From Hormiphora californensis (lineage: Eukaryota > Ctenophora > Tentaculata > Cydippida > Pleurobrachiidae), in the NCBI GenBank assembly GCA_020137815.1, contig CM035351.1:3989078-4053077 (forward strand): a stretch of 64,000 bases of DNA. The letters are read 5' to 3'. Each line of letters starts with the position of its first letter. Within the stretch, counting starts at the first letter, position 1. Made by a program: the position numbers and the translations under genes. This document shows positions 49,008 through 57,825 of the stretch, one piece after another. The notes below the pieces were generated by a model, which was not told where the DNA came from, did not search any database, and saw only the letters and a program-made list of their open reading frames with translations.

Positions 49008-49491
49008 GGTGGGATGCGAAATGAGAGATTTAGTGCTCCCCCATTACTAACGAAATGATCCATTGTCCATCTGGTGTGTTGTTTTGCCCCTCTACTGTCT
49101 CGCTACCCCCCCCCCCCCCTCAGTCAGGTTATAGCAGGTCATAGGGGACGGGTCCCTGTTGTGGTGCACTTTTTAGCATAAGGATAACAGTGTGTGTTAC
49201 ATGCATCTTGTGTGAAGATCAATGCTGTTAGGTGCCTAACCAATTAAAAAATAGGATCACCTGCTACCAATCGACAGATAATTATATTAGTTTTACGTTT
49301 TTTTAACAGTGACCATTATATTTGTATATTCAGGACTTATTATGTATTTTACATTATTTCTATCCAATAGTAAAGTGTGATGTTGTTTACTCTGATTCCT
49401 ATCCCCTCCACCCCCCTCCCCCATTCCTAAACTCTCATCAAATCCCTGATCGCCATAGGAAATGAGAACAGGATGAGAAGAGGGGCCAATA
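49008..49491. other. Divergent intergenic region
   Basis: Lies between the 5' ends of the secreted protein (minus) and the golgin (plus), so it probably holds both promoters. A poly-C run is at 49109-49120. No TATA box is convincing. Confidence 0.4.
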
Positions 49492-51544
49492 ATGTTCAAA
49501 AACTTGAAACAAAAAACTCTCAACAACTCCTCAGCGGGTGATTCCTCTCTCCTCAGCTCTCGAAGTATCAGTTCCAACTCCCTCAACAATGACAACCCGG
49601 ACACGCTCCACCAGTCAGTTGATAGCTTGAACAGTGACCCACCCGTCAGTCAGAATGTAACTCACTTTGGTAACCTCCAGGACATAATATCGGACCTCCG
49701 GGCGGAGATAGAAAAGAAAGATGCGGAGAACAAGAAGTTGCACAAGTACTCCCGTGAAGCGGAGAGGAGGATTAACGAGCTGGTTGAGAACTGGACGAAG
49801 GAGGTGGAAGGTAGGAATAGTCTGGAGAGAGCGTACGATAAACTAGAGGATAACCATCAGATTGAGCTGAGTAATGTCAGGGAAAAGGGAGAACAGGAGC
49901 GGTTACACGCTTGTAACCAGTTACAAAACCAGATCGACCGGCTGAAGAAGGATAATGAGAAGTTGGGTAAGAAGGGTGGGGGAGGAGATGCTGTCGCTTG
50001 GCAGAACAAGGCAGAATCACTGGAGATGGCGTACAATGAACTACTGGAGTTGCAGGAACACAGTGAGGTCCAAGTTCAGAAAATGAAGGATCTCATCAAG
50101 ATGAAGGATGCTGAGCTCCAGGCGTTGGAGAACAAGTTTGTTGAAACTGAAGAACGATTCAAACAACAAAGCACTGCTACAGCTGAGGGCAATGGTTCTG
50201 ATGATACGACCGATAAGCCCCACCCTGATGTGGAAGTTCTCACTTGGAAAGTTGCCAAAGCGGAACAGGAGGTGGAAGATCTGGAGAAGCAGGTTGTAAA
50301 GTTGGAGATTGAGCTTGAGGAAACTACCCAGAAGTCCGCTGATAAAGACTTCCGAGTGAACAGGCTCCGTGAGGATATCAAAAACAAGGATCTGGTAATT
50401 GAGACCCAGAGAGCGGATGCGTTGGAGCTTCAAAATGCCCTTGACAGAACGTCTAACATGCTCAATGAGACAAAATCTGAGTTCGAGGTGACCCGATCTA
50501 GCTACACAAAGAGTCTGAGTGACCTACAAAGTGAAATAGACTCCATCACAGAGCAGTACAAGGAATGTAAAACGGAGAGCAGACGACAGACAGACCTGGT
50601 TGAACAACTTCAAATTGCCGCCTCCGCCACAAAGACCCTCAAAGTAAATCTCCAGGAAGACCTGTCCAGCTGGAAGACTAAATACGAGGAAGGAAGGAGT
50701 GAGTGTTTGCAGCTCTACACCGCCCAGACCGAGTTTCAGGGTGAGATTGAGCGGTTACAAGGGGAACTGGCTGCGAGGGAGACTCTGGCAGCGGAGTTAG
50801 CAGCCCTCAAAGATGAGGTTCTGGCCCTCCAGCAGACGGAGGAGGAGTTGAGGTTGGAAAAGGAGTACCTCACCGTAGCTCGGGAGAGCTGGAATAGTGA
50901 GAGAGCGGAACTGGAGGAGTCATACTCCAAACAGACAGACAGTTTGAATGAGAAACTACGTGATGCGAAAGAGGAGATTGGGCTGTTGCGACGCTCTAAC
51001 CAGCCCACTATTCTGCCTGTGTCTAGCAACCTACAGGCCAAGTTTGTTAAGGGTGTGACCGAGGTGGATGTGACGGGGACCAGGAGCGATGATGCGGCCG
51101 AGTTGAGATCTAAAGTTGCCGAGCTAGAGAAGGAGTTGGGCTCGAAAACAAAGCAGCTGAAACAGCAACAACAACACTTGGCTGACCTAAAAAAGACAAT
51201 ACAGAGCGAGTTGAGAGGTGGTGTGCCCTCCCTCCTCTCAGAGAGGCAGCCCTGCCTCAGGGAGGAAGGATCAGCCCTCCTCAGCGCCTGTAGAGAATCA
51301 GCACAATCTGGGGGAGGATGTGAATAGTGAGTATCTGAAACACTGTGTTATCAAGTTTATGTGTTCTCTTGATAATGAAACGAGTTATCTAGTTCGGGTA
51401 ATCGCTGTCCTGTTGAACTTTAGCAAGGAAGAGACTTCCATTGTTAATGATGCGTTACAATATAAACAGAGTTGGTTCAAACAAGTGCCACCGAAATCGT
51501 TACGTAAATTAAAGAGTACGCGAGGGTCACCTCCAAAAAAGTAG
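49492..51544 (+). CDS. GRIP-domain golgin (golgin-97/245-like)
   Basis: Starts MFKNLKQKTLNN, like the short N-terminal motif shared by golgin-97 and golgin-245. A serine-rich segment follows, then about 480 residues of near-continuous coiled coil. The C-terminal GRIP domain (EYLKHCVIKFMCSLDNETSY, then VRVIAVLLNFSKEE) is in the +1 frame relative to the long ORF, which otherwise ends at 51327. A 67-bp intron at 51218-51284 (AGAG|gtggtg ... ctcctcag|CGCC) joins them in phase. A sequencing or real frameshift is the alternative. GRIP domains bind ARL1-GTP through the conserved Tyr, so the product should tether vesicles at the trans-Golgi. Spliced length is about 660 residues, nearest golgin-97. 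Confidence 0.82.
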
Positions 51545-51853
51545 AGAGTAACCTGTGTTACCATTTCGTGATGACAGGCCCACTATAAAGTGAGAAATGC
51601 TGTTGTGACAACTGTTTTGGTTTAAGTTTAATTCTGTAAAATTAATTAAGTTTCTGTTTCTGTGTAACAAACTTTGTTTTTTTCTCTCCCCCCTCCACTT
51701 TTCCCGACTATTTCTACCCCCATGACTATCAAAAAACCCTTTTACCGCTTTAATCAAAATATCAATGACCTTCCTTTACTTACCTCTACCCTCCTGTACA
51801 ACTATCACTACATAATTCTCACTACATAACACTTCTGACTATGTACAGGTATA

Positions 51854-52267
51854 ATGTCTCGAGAAGTCCTGCTCACTCGTATTGAATCCTTTTCCGCAGC
51901 CCACCGCCTCTACAACTCCTCCTTAACAGACGCAGACAACACCTCATTATTCGGGAAGTGTGCCTGGGCAAATGGTCACGGACACAACTACAAAGTGGAG
52001 GTGAGGGTGAAGGGGAGGGTAGACTCTACATCAGGGATGGTAATGAACTTGTCCGATCTGAAACCTCTGATACAGGGTGTCCTGGATCAGGTTGATCACA
52101 AGTGTCTGGATAAGGATGTCCCGTATTTTGCCGATAAACCCTCCACTGCCGAGAATATAGCCATCTTCTTCTGGGATGAGTTGGTGGGCCAGCTGCCGGA
52201 TGGGGTGAAGTTGAATAAGGTGAAGGTGTGGGAAACGGAGAAGAATGTAGCTGCATACAAAGGGTGA
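51854..52267 (+). CDS. PTS: 6-pyruvoyl-tetrahydropterin synthase
   Basis: Single-exon 137-residue enzyme of tetrahydrobiopterin synthesis, converting dihydroneopterin triphosphate to 6-pyruvoyl-tetrahydropterin. Zinc ligands are H17 (SAAHRL), H42 and H44 (NGHGHNY). The catalytic Cys is C36 in GKCAWANGHGHNY, the D81-H82 pair is in QVDHKCLD, and the pterin-anchoring Glu is E127 in VWETEKN. Length is normal. TATGTACAG ends five bases before the ATG. It lies 3.9 kb downstream of DHFR, another pterin enzyme. Confidence 0.95.
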   Translation: MSREVLLTRIESFSAAHRLYNSSLTDADNTSLFGKCAWANGHGHNYKVEVRVKGRVDSTSGMVMNLSDLKPLIQGVLDQVDHKCLDKDVPYFADKPSTAENIAIFFWDELVGQLPDGVKLNKVKVWETEKNVAAYKG

Positions 52268-52571
52268 CGTCACAAGAAAGGGTGACGTCAGACAGATTAA
52301 TTTTATATAGTTATGGGGGGGGTGTGAATTTAGAGTGCTTTGTTCTTTCAAACTTTTCAACACTACTTTAAACAAATTAATTTGAGGTTCCGTTTAACTG
52401 CCCCTCGCTAATCTTCTAAGCATCTGCTTAATCCCCTCCAAAGACAAGACAAGAATATTCTGGTTTCTGTCTCTCTCTATATTAAGCGGACCTTGGAAGA
52501 CCTCGTTGGGCTAAAGCCAAGTCGCCAAACCTTGGTGGAGCGGCTCCTCGCCCCTCTATTTACAGGACAGG

Positions 52572-53849
52572 ATGTCGGGAGTGGCAACCCATTATGGCCG
52601 ATCAAACGATTACAAAGAGGAATTTGCACGTAAGTTGTCTGATACAACCTTTGAAAAGTGCACTGGAATGACTGTTATGAAACACATGAAGGAAGGAAAA
52701 GCCGAAGCCCCGAGTCAAATTAACAAGGATGTTATGTGGAAAGTTTTACTGATGTGTTATGAGTTTCTCCCCGCGGAATCCAGATGTAGCACCTCATCAT
52801 CTGAGTCTGAACTGTCGACGGTATCTATGACGTCTGATGACCTGAAAGATAGCTTCATGAAGCTGAGACAGGACCTCCTCGACACACTACCTGGATTAGT
52901 AAATGAGATTCTTGCGCCCACTGTTGCCAAGAAGAGACCGGAGCACCTGGAAATACAGAAATCACCACCCTCGACACCTGTCAAACGGTATGTCAATATC
53001 AAGGATAAAGGAGACAGTGAGACTCCGATATGTGAGAAGAAATGGGCTAACTTGCTGAAGCCACAGGTTGAAACGGCATTGAGGAACATCCCTGTTCTTG
53101 ATACCTCTGTTAACAAAAAGCACACGCAGCTGTACTTTGCCACTGATGATGACATGAAAGAAGCGGAGAAAGCTTTATCTCCATTCTTGGATGTTACATC
53201 AGTCGTCGAAAAAGAGAAGAAGAAGGATCCTCGTCTGATGATCAATGACCTTGATACAGACCTACTGAACAAGGAAGCACTGATGGGGGCACTTCTGAGT
53301 GAGAAGAATGAGACTGTGAAACAACTTCATGAATCTGGCCATACCATCAAGATTGTTCATGTAAACCAGGCTGGGAAATATGCAGTCATCCAAGTACCTC
53401 CTGAAGTTCGCAAGGCAATCTCCAACAACAATGACAGGATTTTCCTCAAGCTCAAGCAACATGCTGTAAGAAACAGGTTCTATGTGACACAGTGTTTTCA
53501 CTGCCAGAGGTACGGTCATGTAGCTGGATCAGTGTATTGTCCCAATAGGGACAAGAGCCCAGTCTGTGCATTTTGCTCGGGTGACCATGATACCCGTCAG
53601 TGCCAAGCCAGGAAGAGCAACGATGGAGGAAAAATGAAGTGTGTCAACTGTGATGTAGGTGGAAGTAGAGAGGATAAGAAGTTCGCCAAATCTCACCCAG
53701 CGTCCAGCAATCTGTGTCCATTCTATGTCAATGCCAGAGGAAGGTTGATGGAGACGACTACTGGAGTAACCAAGGAGCAAAAAAACCTGTACATGACGAG
53801 GGCATGGGAGGATCTGAAAATGAAAAGGTATGGCGGATTGGTACGCTAA
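52572..53849 (+). CDS. Retrotransposon ORF1, zinc-knuckle RNA-binding protein
   Basis: 425 residues. The N-terminal half is charged with a Ser-rich segment. The middle has an RRM-like region (QLYFATDDDMKEAEK onward). The C-terminal third carries CCHC-type knuckles: CFHCQRYGHVAGSVYC, CAFCSGDHDTRQC and CVNC. This is the nucleic-acid chaperone layout of jockey/CR1-group ORF1 proteins. It overlaps ORF2 by about 136 nt, with ORF2 in the -1 frame. Confidence 0.88.
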   Translation: MSGVATHYGRSNDYKEEFARKLSDTTFEKCTGMTVMKHMKEGKAEAPSQINKDVMWKVLLMCYEFLPAESRCSTSSSESELSTVSMTSDDLKDSFMKLRQDLLDTLPGLVNEILAPTVAKKRPEHLEIQKSPPSTPVKRYVNIKDKGDSETPICEKKWANLLKPQVETALRNIPVLDTSVNKKHTQLYFATDDDMKEAEKALSPFLDVTSVVEKEKKKDPRLMINDLDTDLLNKEALMGALLSEKNETVKQLHESGHTIKIVHVNQAGKYAVIQVPPEVRKAISNNNDRIFLKLKQHAVRNRFYVTQCFHCQRYGHVAGSVYCPNRDKSPVCAFCSGDHDTRQCQARKSNDGGKMKCVNCDVGGSREDKKFAKSHPASSNLCPFYVNARGRLMETTTGVTKEQKNLYMTRAWEDLKMKRYGGLVR

Positions 53850-56770
53850 ATGTCCATTCGCTAATGAACAAGACAGCTGGAGTTTTGGATCACCTGGAGG
53901 ATAATCAGTGTGACATCTGTCTGGTTCAAGAAACCTATCTCAAGAACTCAGACACAGCAAAAGTTCAGGAAATAAGAGAGTATGGATGGGACATTTATTC
54001 TTCTCCCAGAGCGGAAAGATCAGGAGGAGGAATTGGGGTTTTGTACAGAAATGGGGTCAGAGTGAGATTATCTCCGACAAGGAAAACATTCAAGTCTTTC
54101 CAAGTACAGGAAGTACTTATTGGAACGGGTGAAGGTATGGTTCGATTGTGTAATATCTATCGTCCTCCTTACACTGGAAAGGCACGGTTTACTGCTGCTT
54201 CGTTTCTTGAGGAATTTGTGGACTACTTAGCTGATGTTAACCTGCGGACTGGGTCCCCCATCTTGATGGGTGATTTCAATTTCCAAGTACAAGACCTCTC
54301 TGACTTTTATGCAGAGAAGTTCCTAAAGCTCCTTGATTCTTTTGGGCTGGAGCAACTCACTCCATGTCAGCCGACCCACACCAGAGGTGGAACGCTTGAT
54401 CTGGTGATCTGTCAGAGTGATATCAAAACGAAGTTTCGATCTGTGGAAATACTGAAGGATGGTACTGAATCAGACCATTATATGGTTCTGAGTGAACTGG
54501 TCACTAAAACTGAGGATGTGGATTTTCGAAGCAAGCAACAAATTGACATGTACAGAGACTTTAAATCTGTGGATCCTGAACTGTTCAGGAAAGCATTGCG
54601 GAACCTTGGACTGGAGGATCTTCTTGTAGCTGAATCACCCGAGGAAAACTTCCAGATCTATGAGAGGACTCTTGGCAACCTTGTGGAGAAATCTGTTGAA
54701 CTCAAGAAAAGACGAAGAGGGAAGAAGTTAAGGCCGTGGAGAGAAGATGAAAGTGTCAAAGACGTGCTGAAACTACGCAGACGTGCTGAGAGGGCTTGGC
54801 GGAAGAACAAGACTCCGATACGGAAAGCCCAGTTGAATGACTTGAAGAGACAGTTTGGAAAAGTGGACAAGGACGCGAGGATTGGTTTCAACAAGAAAAA
54901 TCTAGAGGAGTCAAAAGGTGATCCTAAAGGTTTGCAACGGAAGGTTAACCGCCTCCTGGGCAAAGCTGAGAGTATCCTACCGGAATCTGGTAATGATGGA
55001 AAGCTAGCAGAGGACTTCGCGGAATTTTTCAGTAGTAAAGTGGATAAGATCCGTACATCAGTGTTTGAGGAACAAAGTGATCTGGAGGATGGAGAGGCTG
55101 TGAGGAATGATCCGGAATGCAAGCTTGCTCAGTTTGAGGAGGTGTCGGTGGAATATATCAAGGGCCTCATCAAGGATATGCCGGACAAGACATGTGATCT
55201 GGATATCATCCCCACTTGGTTGGTGAAGGGATGTATTCATGAATTCGCCCCGTGGATTACTACGCTGGTTAATGGATCTATTAGGAGTTCGACTGTTCCA
55301 GAGGCGTTCCAGCAAGCCCTAGTGTTTCCTACGATAAAGAATACTCAAGGTGACCGTGACAGTCTGCAGAACTACCGACCAGTGTCAAACCTGCTGTTTA
55401 TCTCGAAGGTTCTCGAGAAGGTAGTATTGGATCAATTGACCTGCTACCTGGAGGATAACAGCCTACTGAACAAGAACCAATCAGGATATAGGGTTGGCCA
55501 TAGTTGTGAAACCTTGTTAACCGGTATGTTTGAGGATCTACTTGAGGAAATGGATAGAGGAAATGTCATGGCACTTCTTTTACTGGACATGAGTGCTGCA
55601 TTCGACACCGTTGACCACACCAAGCTGGTCCAAGTGTTGAATAGTCGGTTTGGAATCTGTGGAGCAGCGCTCAATTGGTTTGAGAGCTACCTTGGAAGCA
55701 GAAGCTACAGAGTTAACGTTCGAGGAAAACTCTCTGGAATTGTCAAGCTAGTATGTGGTGTCCCACAGGGTTCTCTGTTGGGACCTGTCTTGTTCCTGCT
55801 GTATGTGGAGGAACTCCAAGACCTTGTTGAACAGTATGGGCTGAGGATAAAACTATATGCTGATGACTCACAGTTATATATGAGTCTGGTTCCTCATGAT
55901 GATGAAGGATGGCTAGCAGTGAAAGGTAATGCTGAGGATTGTTTGAAGGAGGTGAAGGATTGGATGGTGAAGCACTGGCTGAGGTGTAATGAGGCCAAAA
56001 CGGAGCTATTGTTACTTGGAAAGAGTGGAGCTCTAGAGAAGCTAGCCTATGAACCCTCAATTGTTTTTAGAGGCACGGAAATCTTTCCAGTAGATTTTAA
56101 AGGAACTACAGGTAAAACCCTTGGCGTCTACCTTGACAGCCAACTCACTATGGAACGACAGGTTAACAGTGTCAAGAGACAGTGTGGTATGATCCTGAGG
56201 AACCTTTGGCAGATCAATCGATGTTTGGACCAGTCTATGAAGATCCTCCTTGTCAAACAGTTAGTTATTTCGAGGTTGGACTACTGTAACATACTGTATT
56301 GTGGACTCCCGAAGAAACACATCAACAGCCTACAGAAAACACTCAACTCTTGTGTTCGGTTCGTCTATGGTCTACACGGACATCAAGATGATTATGCTCC
56401 CTACCTGAAGGAAATGCATGTCCTTCCTATTGAACAGAGGATTGTGTTCAAGGCATGTCTTACAGCTTATAAGGTCGTTCATCGAACTGCTCCAGATTAT
56501 CTAACCGACAAAGTGCCAGCGTGTGAGGATGTGGATAACTTGCGTTTTACCAGAGCCAATGCTGTTCCGGATGAGTTCAGGCTCCAGTACCCGAAACTCT
56601 CAAGTGTCAACGCTAATTCTAAATTGAGGAGAAGGCGACCTTCTGTATTTCTACCCAGTCTGTGGAACGAACTTCCTTTGGACATCAGATCTCTTCTGTC
56701 TGTTGATTCCTTCAAGACAAGACTTAAGACCCGACTCTTCACTGAGGCTTATGGCGTAAGTACTTCCTGA
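53714..56770 (+). CDS. Retrotransposon ORF2, endonuclease and reverse transcriptase
   Basis: An open frame of 1018 codons. The apurinic-type endonuclease starts at about codon 40 (RIGTLNVHSLMNK, VQETYL, MGDFNFQ, ESDHYMV). The reverse transcriptase has NYRPVSNLLFISKVLEKV, LLDMSAAFDTVDH, GVPQGSLLGPVLF and the catalytic YADDSQLY near 55856. The C-terminal region (QLVISRLDYCNILYCGLP, LPSLWNELP) is typical of the CR1/L2/Daphne-like clades. It may be made by -1 frameshifting from ORF1 or by re-initiation; the first ATG at 53714 lies inside ORF1. Confidence 0.93.
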   Translation: MSILCQCQRKVDGDDYWSNQGAKKPVHDEGMGGSENEKVWRIGTLNVHSLMNKTAGVLDHLEDNQCDICLVQETYLKNSDTAKVQEIREYGWDIYSSPRAERSGGGIGVLYRNGVRVRLSPTRKTFKSFQVQEVLIGTGEGMVRLCNIYRPPYTGKARFTAASFLEEFVDYLADVNLRTGSPILMGDFNFQVQDLSDFYAEKFLKLLDSFGLEQLTPCQPTHTRGGTLDLVICQSDIKTKFRSVEILKDGTESDHYMVLSELVTKTEDVDFRSKQQIDMYRDFKSVDPELFRKALRNLGLEDLLVAESPEENFQIYERTLGNLVEKSVELKKRRRGKKLRPWREDESVKDVLKLRRRAERAWRKNKTPIRKAQLNDLKRQFGKVDKDARIGFNKKNLEESKGDPKGLQRKVNRLLGKAESILPESGNDGKLAEDFAEFFSSKVDKIRTSVFEEQSDLEDGEAVRNDPECKLAQFEEVSVEYIKGLIKDMPDKTCDLDIIPTWLVKGCIHEFAPWITTLVNGSIRSSTVPEAFQQALVFPTIKNTQGDRDSLQNYRPVSNLLFISKVLEKVVLDQLTCYLEDNSLLNKNQSGYRVGHSCETLLTGMFEDLLEEMDRGNVMALLLLDMSAAFDTVDHTKLVQVLNSRFGICGAALNWFESYLGSRSYRVNVRGKLSGIVKLVCGVPQGSLLGPVLFLLYVEELQDLVEQYGLRIKLYADDSQLYMSLVPHDDEGWLAVKGNAEDCLKEVKDWMVKHWLRCNEAKTELLLLGKSGALEKLAYEPSIVFRGTEIFPVDFKGTTGKTLGVYLDSQLTMERQVNSVKRQCGMILRNLWQINRCLDQSMKILLVKQLVISRLDYCNILYCGLPKKHINSLQKTLNSCVRFVYGLHGHQDDYAPYLKEMHVLPIEQRIVFKACLTAYKVVHRTAPDYLTDKVPACEDVDNLRFTRANAVPDEFRLQYPKLSSVNANSKLRRRRPSVFLPSLWNELPLDIRSLLSVDSFKTRLKTRLFTEAYGVSTS

Positions 56771-57136
56771 AGGCTTGTATCAGTTTTTTATCTCCAGTGT
56801 GTTTGGAACAGTTGTATCGGTTTTTATTTTAAGCATTTTTTGAGGGTTTGAAGCATGAGTGGACAGAGTGTGAAGCAGTGTGAATTTTGTTTACCAAGGA
56901 TTCTTTTTGGACAGTTTATCATTATATGTCAGTTATTTTCTTCAGTTTTTTTTCCCACGATATGTGAGCCGTTGTAAGTCAGTTATATTCCATTATGGTC
57001 TTGATAGAGTAAATTTTTTCCCTAGCTTTGTATCCCGCTCTGATTGTCTTTCAGTGGCAGCAGTTATCTCTTGATCTGTTGCCCCTGGAGGATATGGGCG
57101 GAATATAAGCACGTCTATTATTATTATTATTATTAG

Positions 57137-57825
57137 ATTAGGGGGACTATTTAGTGGATGTGACATATGAGGGCTTTGTGTTTAGGTGAGTGGGTGGCCG
57201 GTGGGGGGGGGTCGGTACAATAGCTATAGCAGGTAACTTGATACAATTGTTTGTTTTATTGTTTTCACTACGCAGCCTGTGCTGGAGGTTTTAATTTTGT
57301 GTGTACAATTTACCCATTACATGTATATTGTTTGTATAATAAATTGATTTTATGTTTTCAAATTCTGTACATTTCTCTCCTCTCCCCCTCTCTCCACCGC
57401 TATCTCTCTAATCTCTATCCCTGCATAGTTTGCCGTACATGTAGTTCCCTTGCACACACATTGACCCGGGATCTGGTGAGGCCGTGACGTCTCACGAGCC
57501 CACTCGATCACTCTGTCTCTCTTTTTAGTTCCATTGCATTTGATCCTCTCCATTTTGTGTGTGTATTAGCTATTTCGCGATTTCTCACCAATGTGTCATC
57601 AGATTGCATATAGAGCATGTTATTCATTTGTTGTACAAGTTGTGTATGCACTATGCATATGATATAGCAAGTTGTTCTTTTCTTTACCTCCCTCCTCTTT
57701 ATCCACCCTCTTTTCGTGCATATACCTACATCTACTTCTTCCCCGTATATATGTTAGTGCCCTTTCTTCTCCCTAACCTAACTACTAATCACTGTATAGT
57801 AACCCATATTTTCCTAACATTAGAA
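57137..57825. other. Upstream region of BPNT2
   Basis: CT-rich and AT-rich sequence without an exon. TTTTCCTAACATTAG ends two bases before the BPNT2 ATG, looking like a 3' splice site of a 5'UTR intron or a trans-splice acceptor. Confidence 0.45.

Larger units (their letters stand above)
52470..57136 (+). mobile_element. CR1-group non-LTR retrotransposon, apparently full-length
   Basis: Two intact ORFs (52572-53849 and 53714-56770), a 3' UTR of about 350 bp and a (TTA)n tail at about 57112-57136. The 5' limit is only estimated from the end of PTS-related sequence; GGACCTTGGAAGACCTCGTT near 52491 is probably within the 5' UTR. No target duplication was identified. Intact reading frames suggest recent, possibly still active, insertion. 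Confidence 0.88.

Noticed and set aside
50041-51041. Minus-strand ORFs opposite the golgin
   Set aside because: Antisense shadows of the coiled-coil coding sequence.
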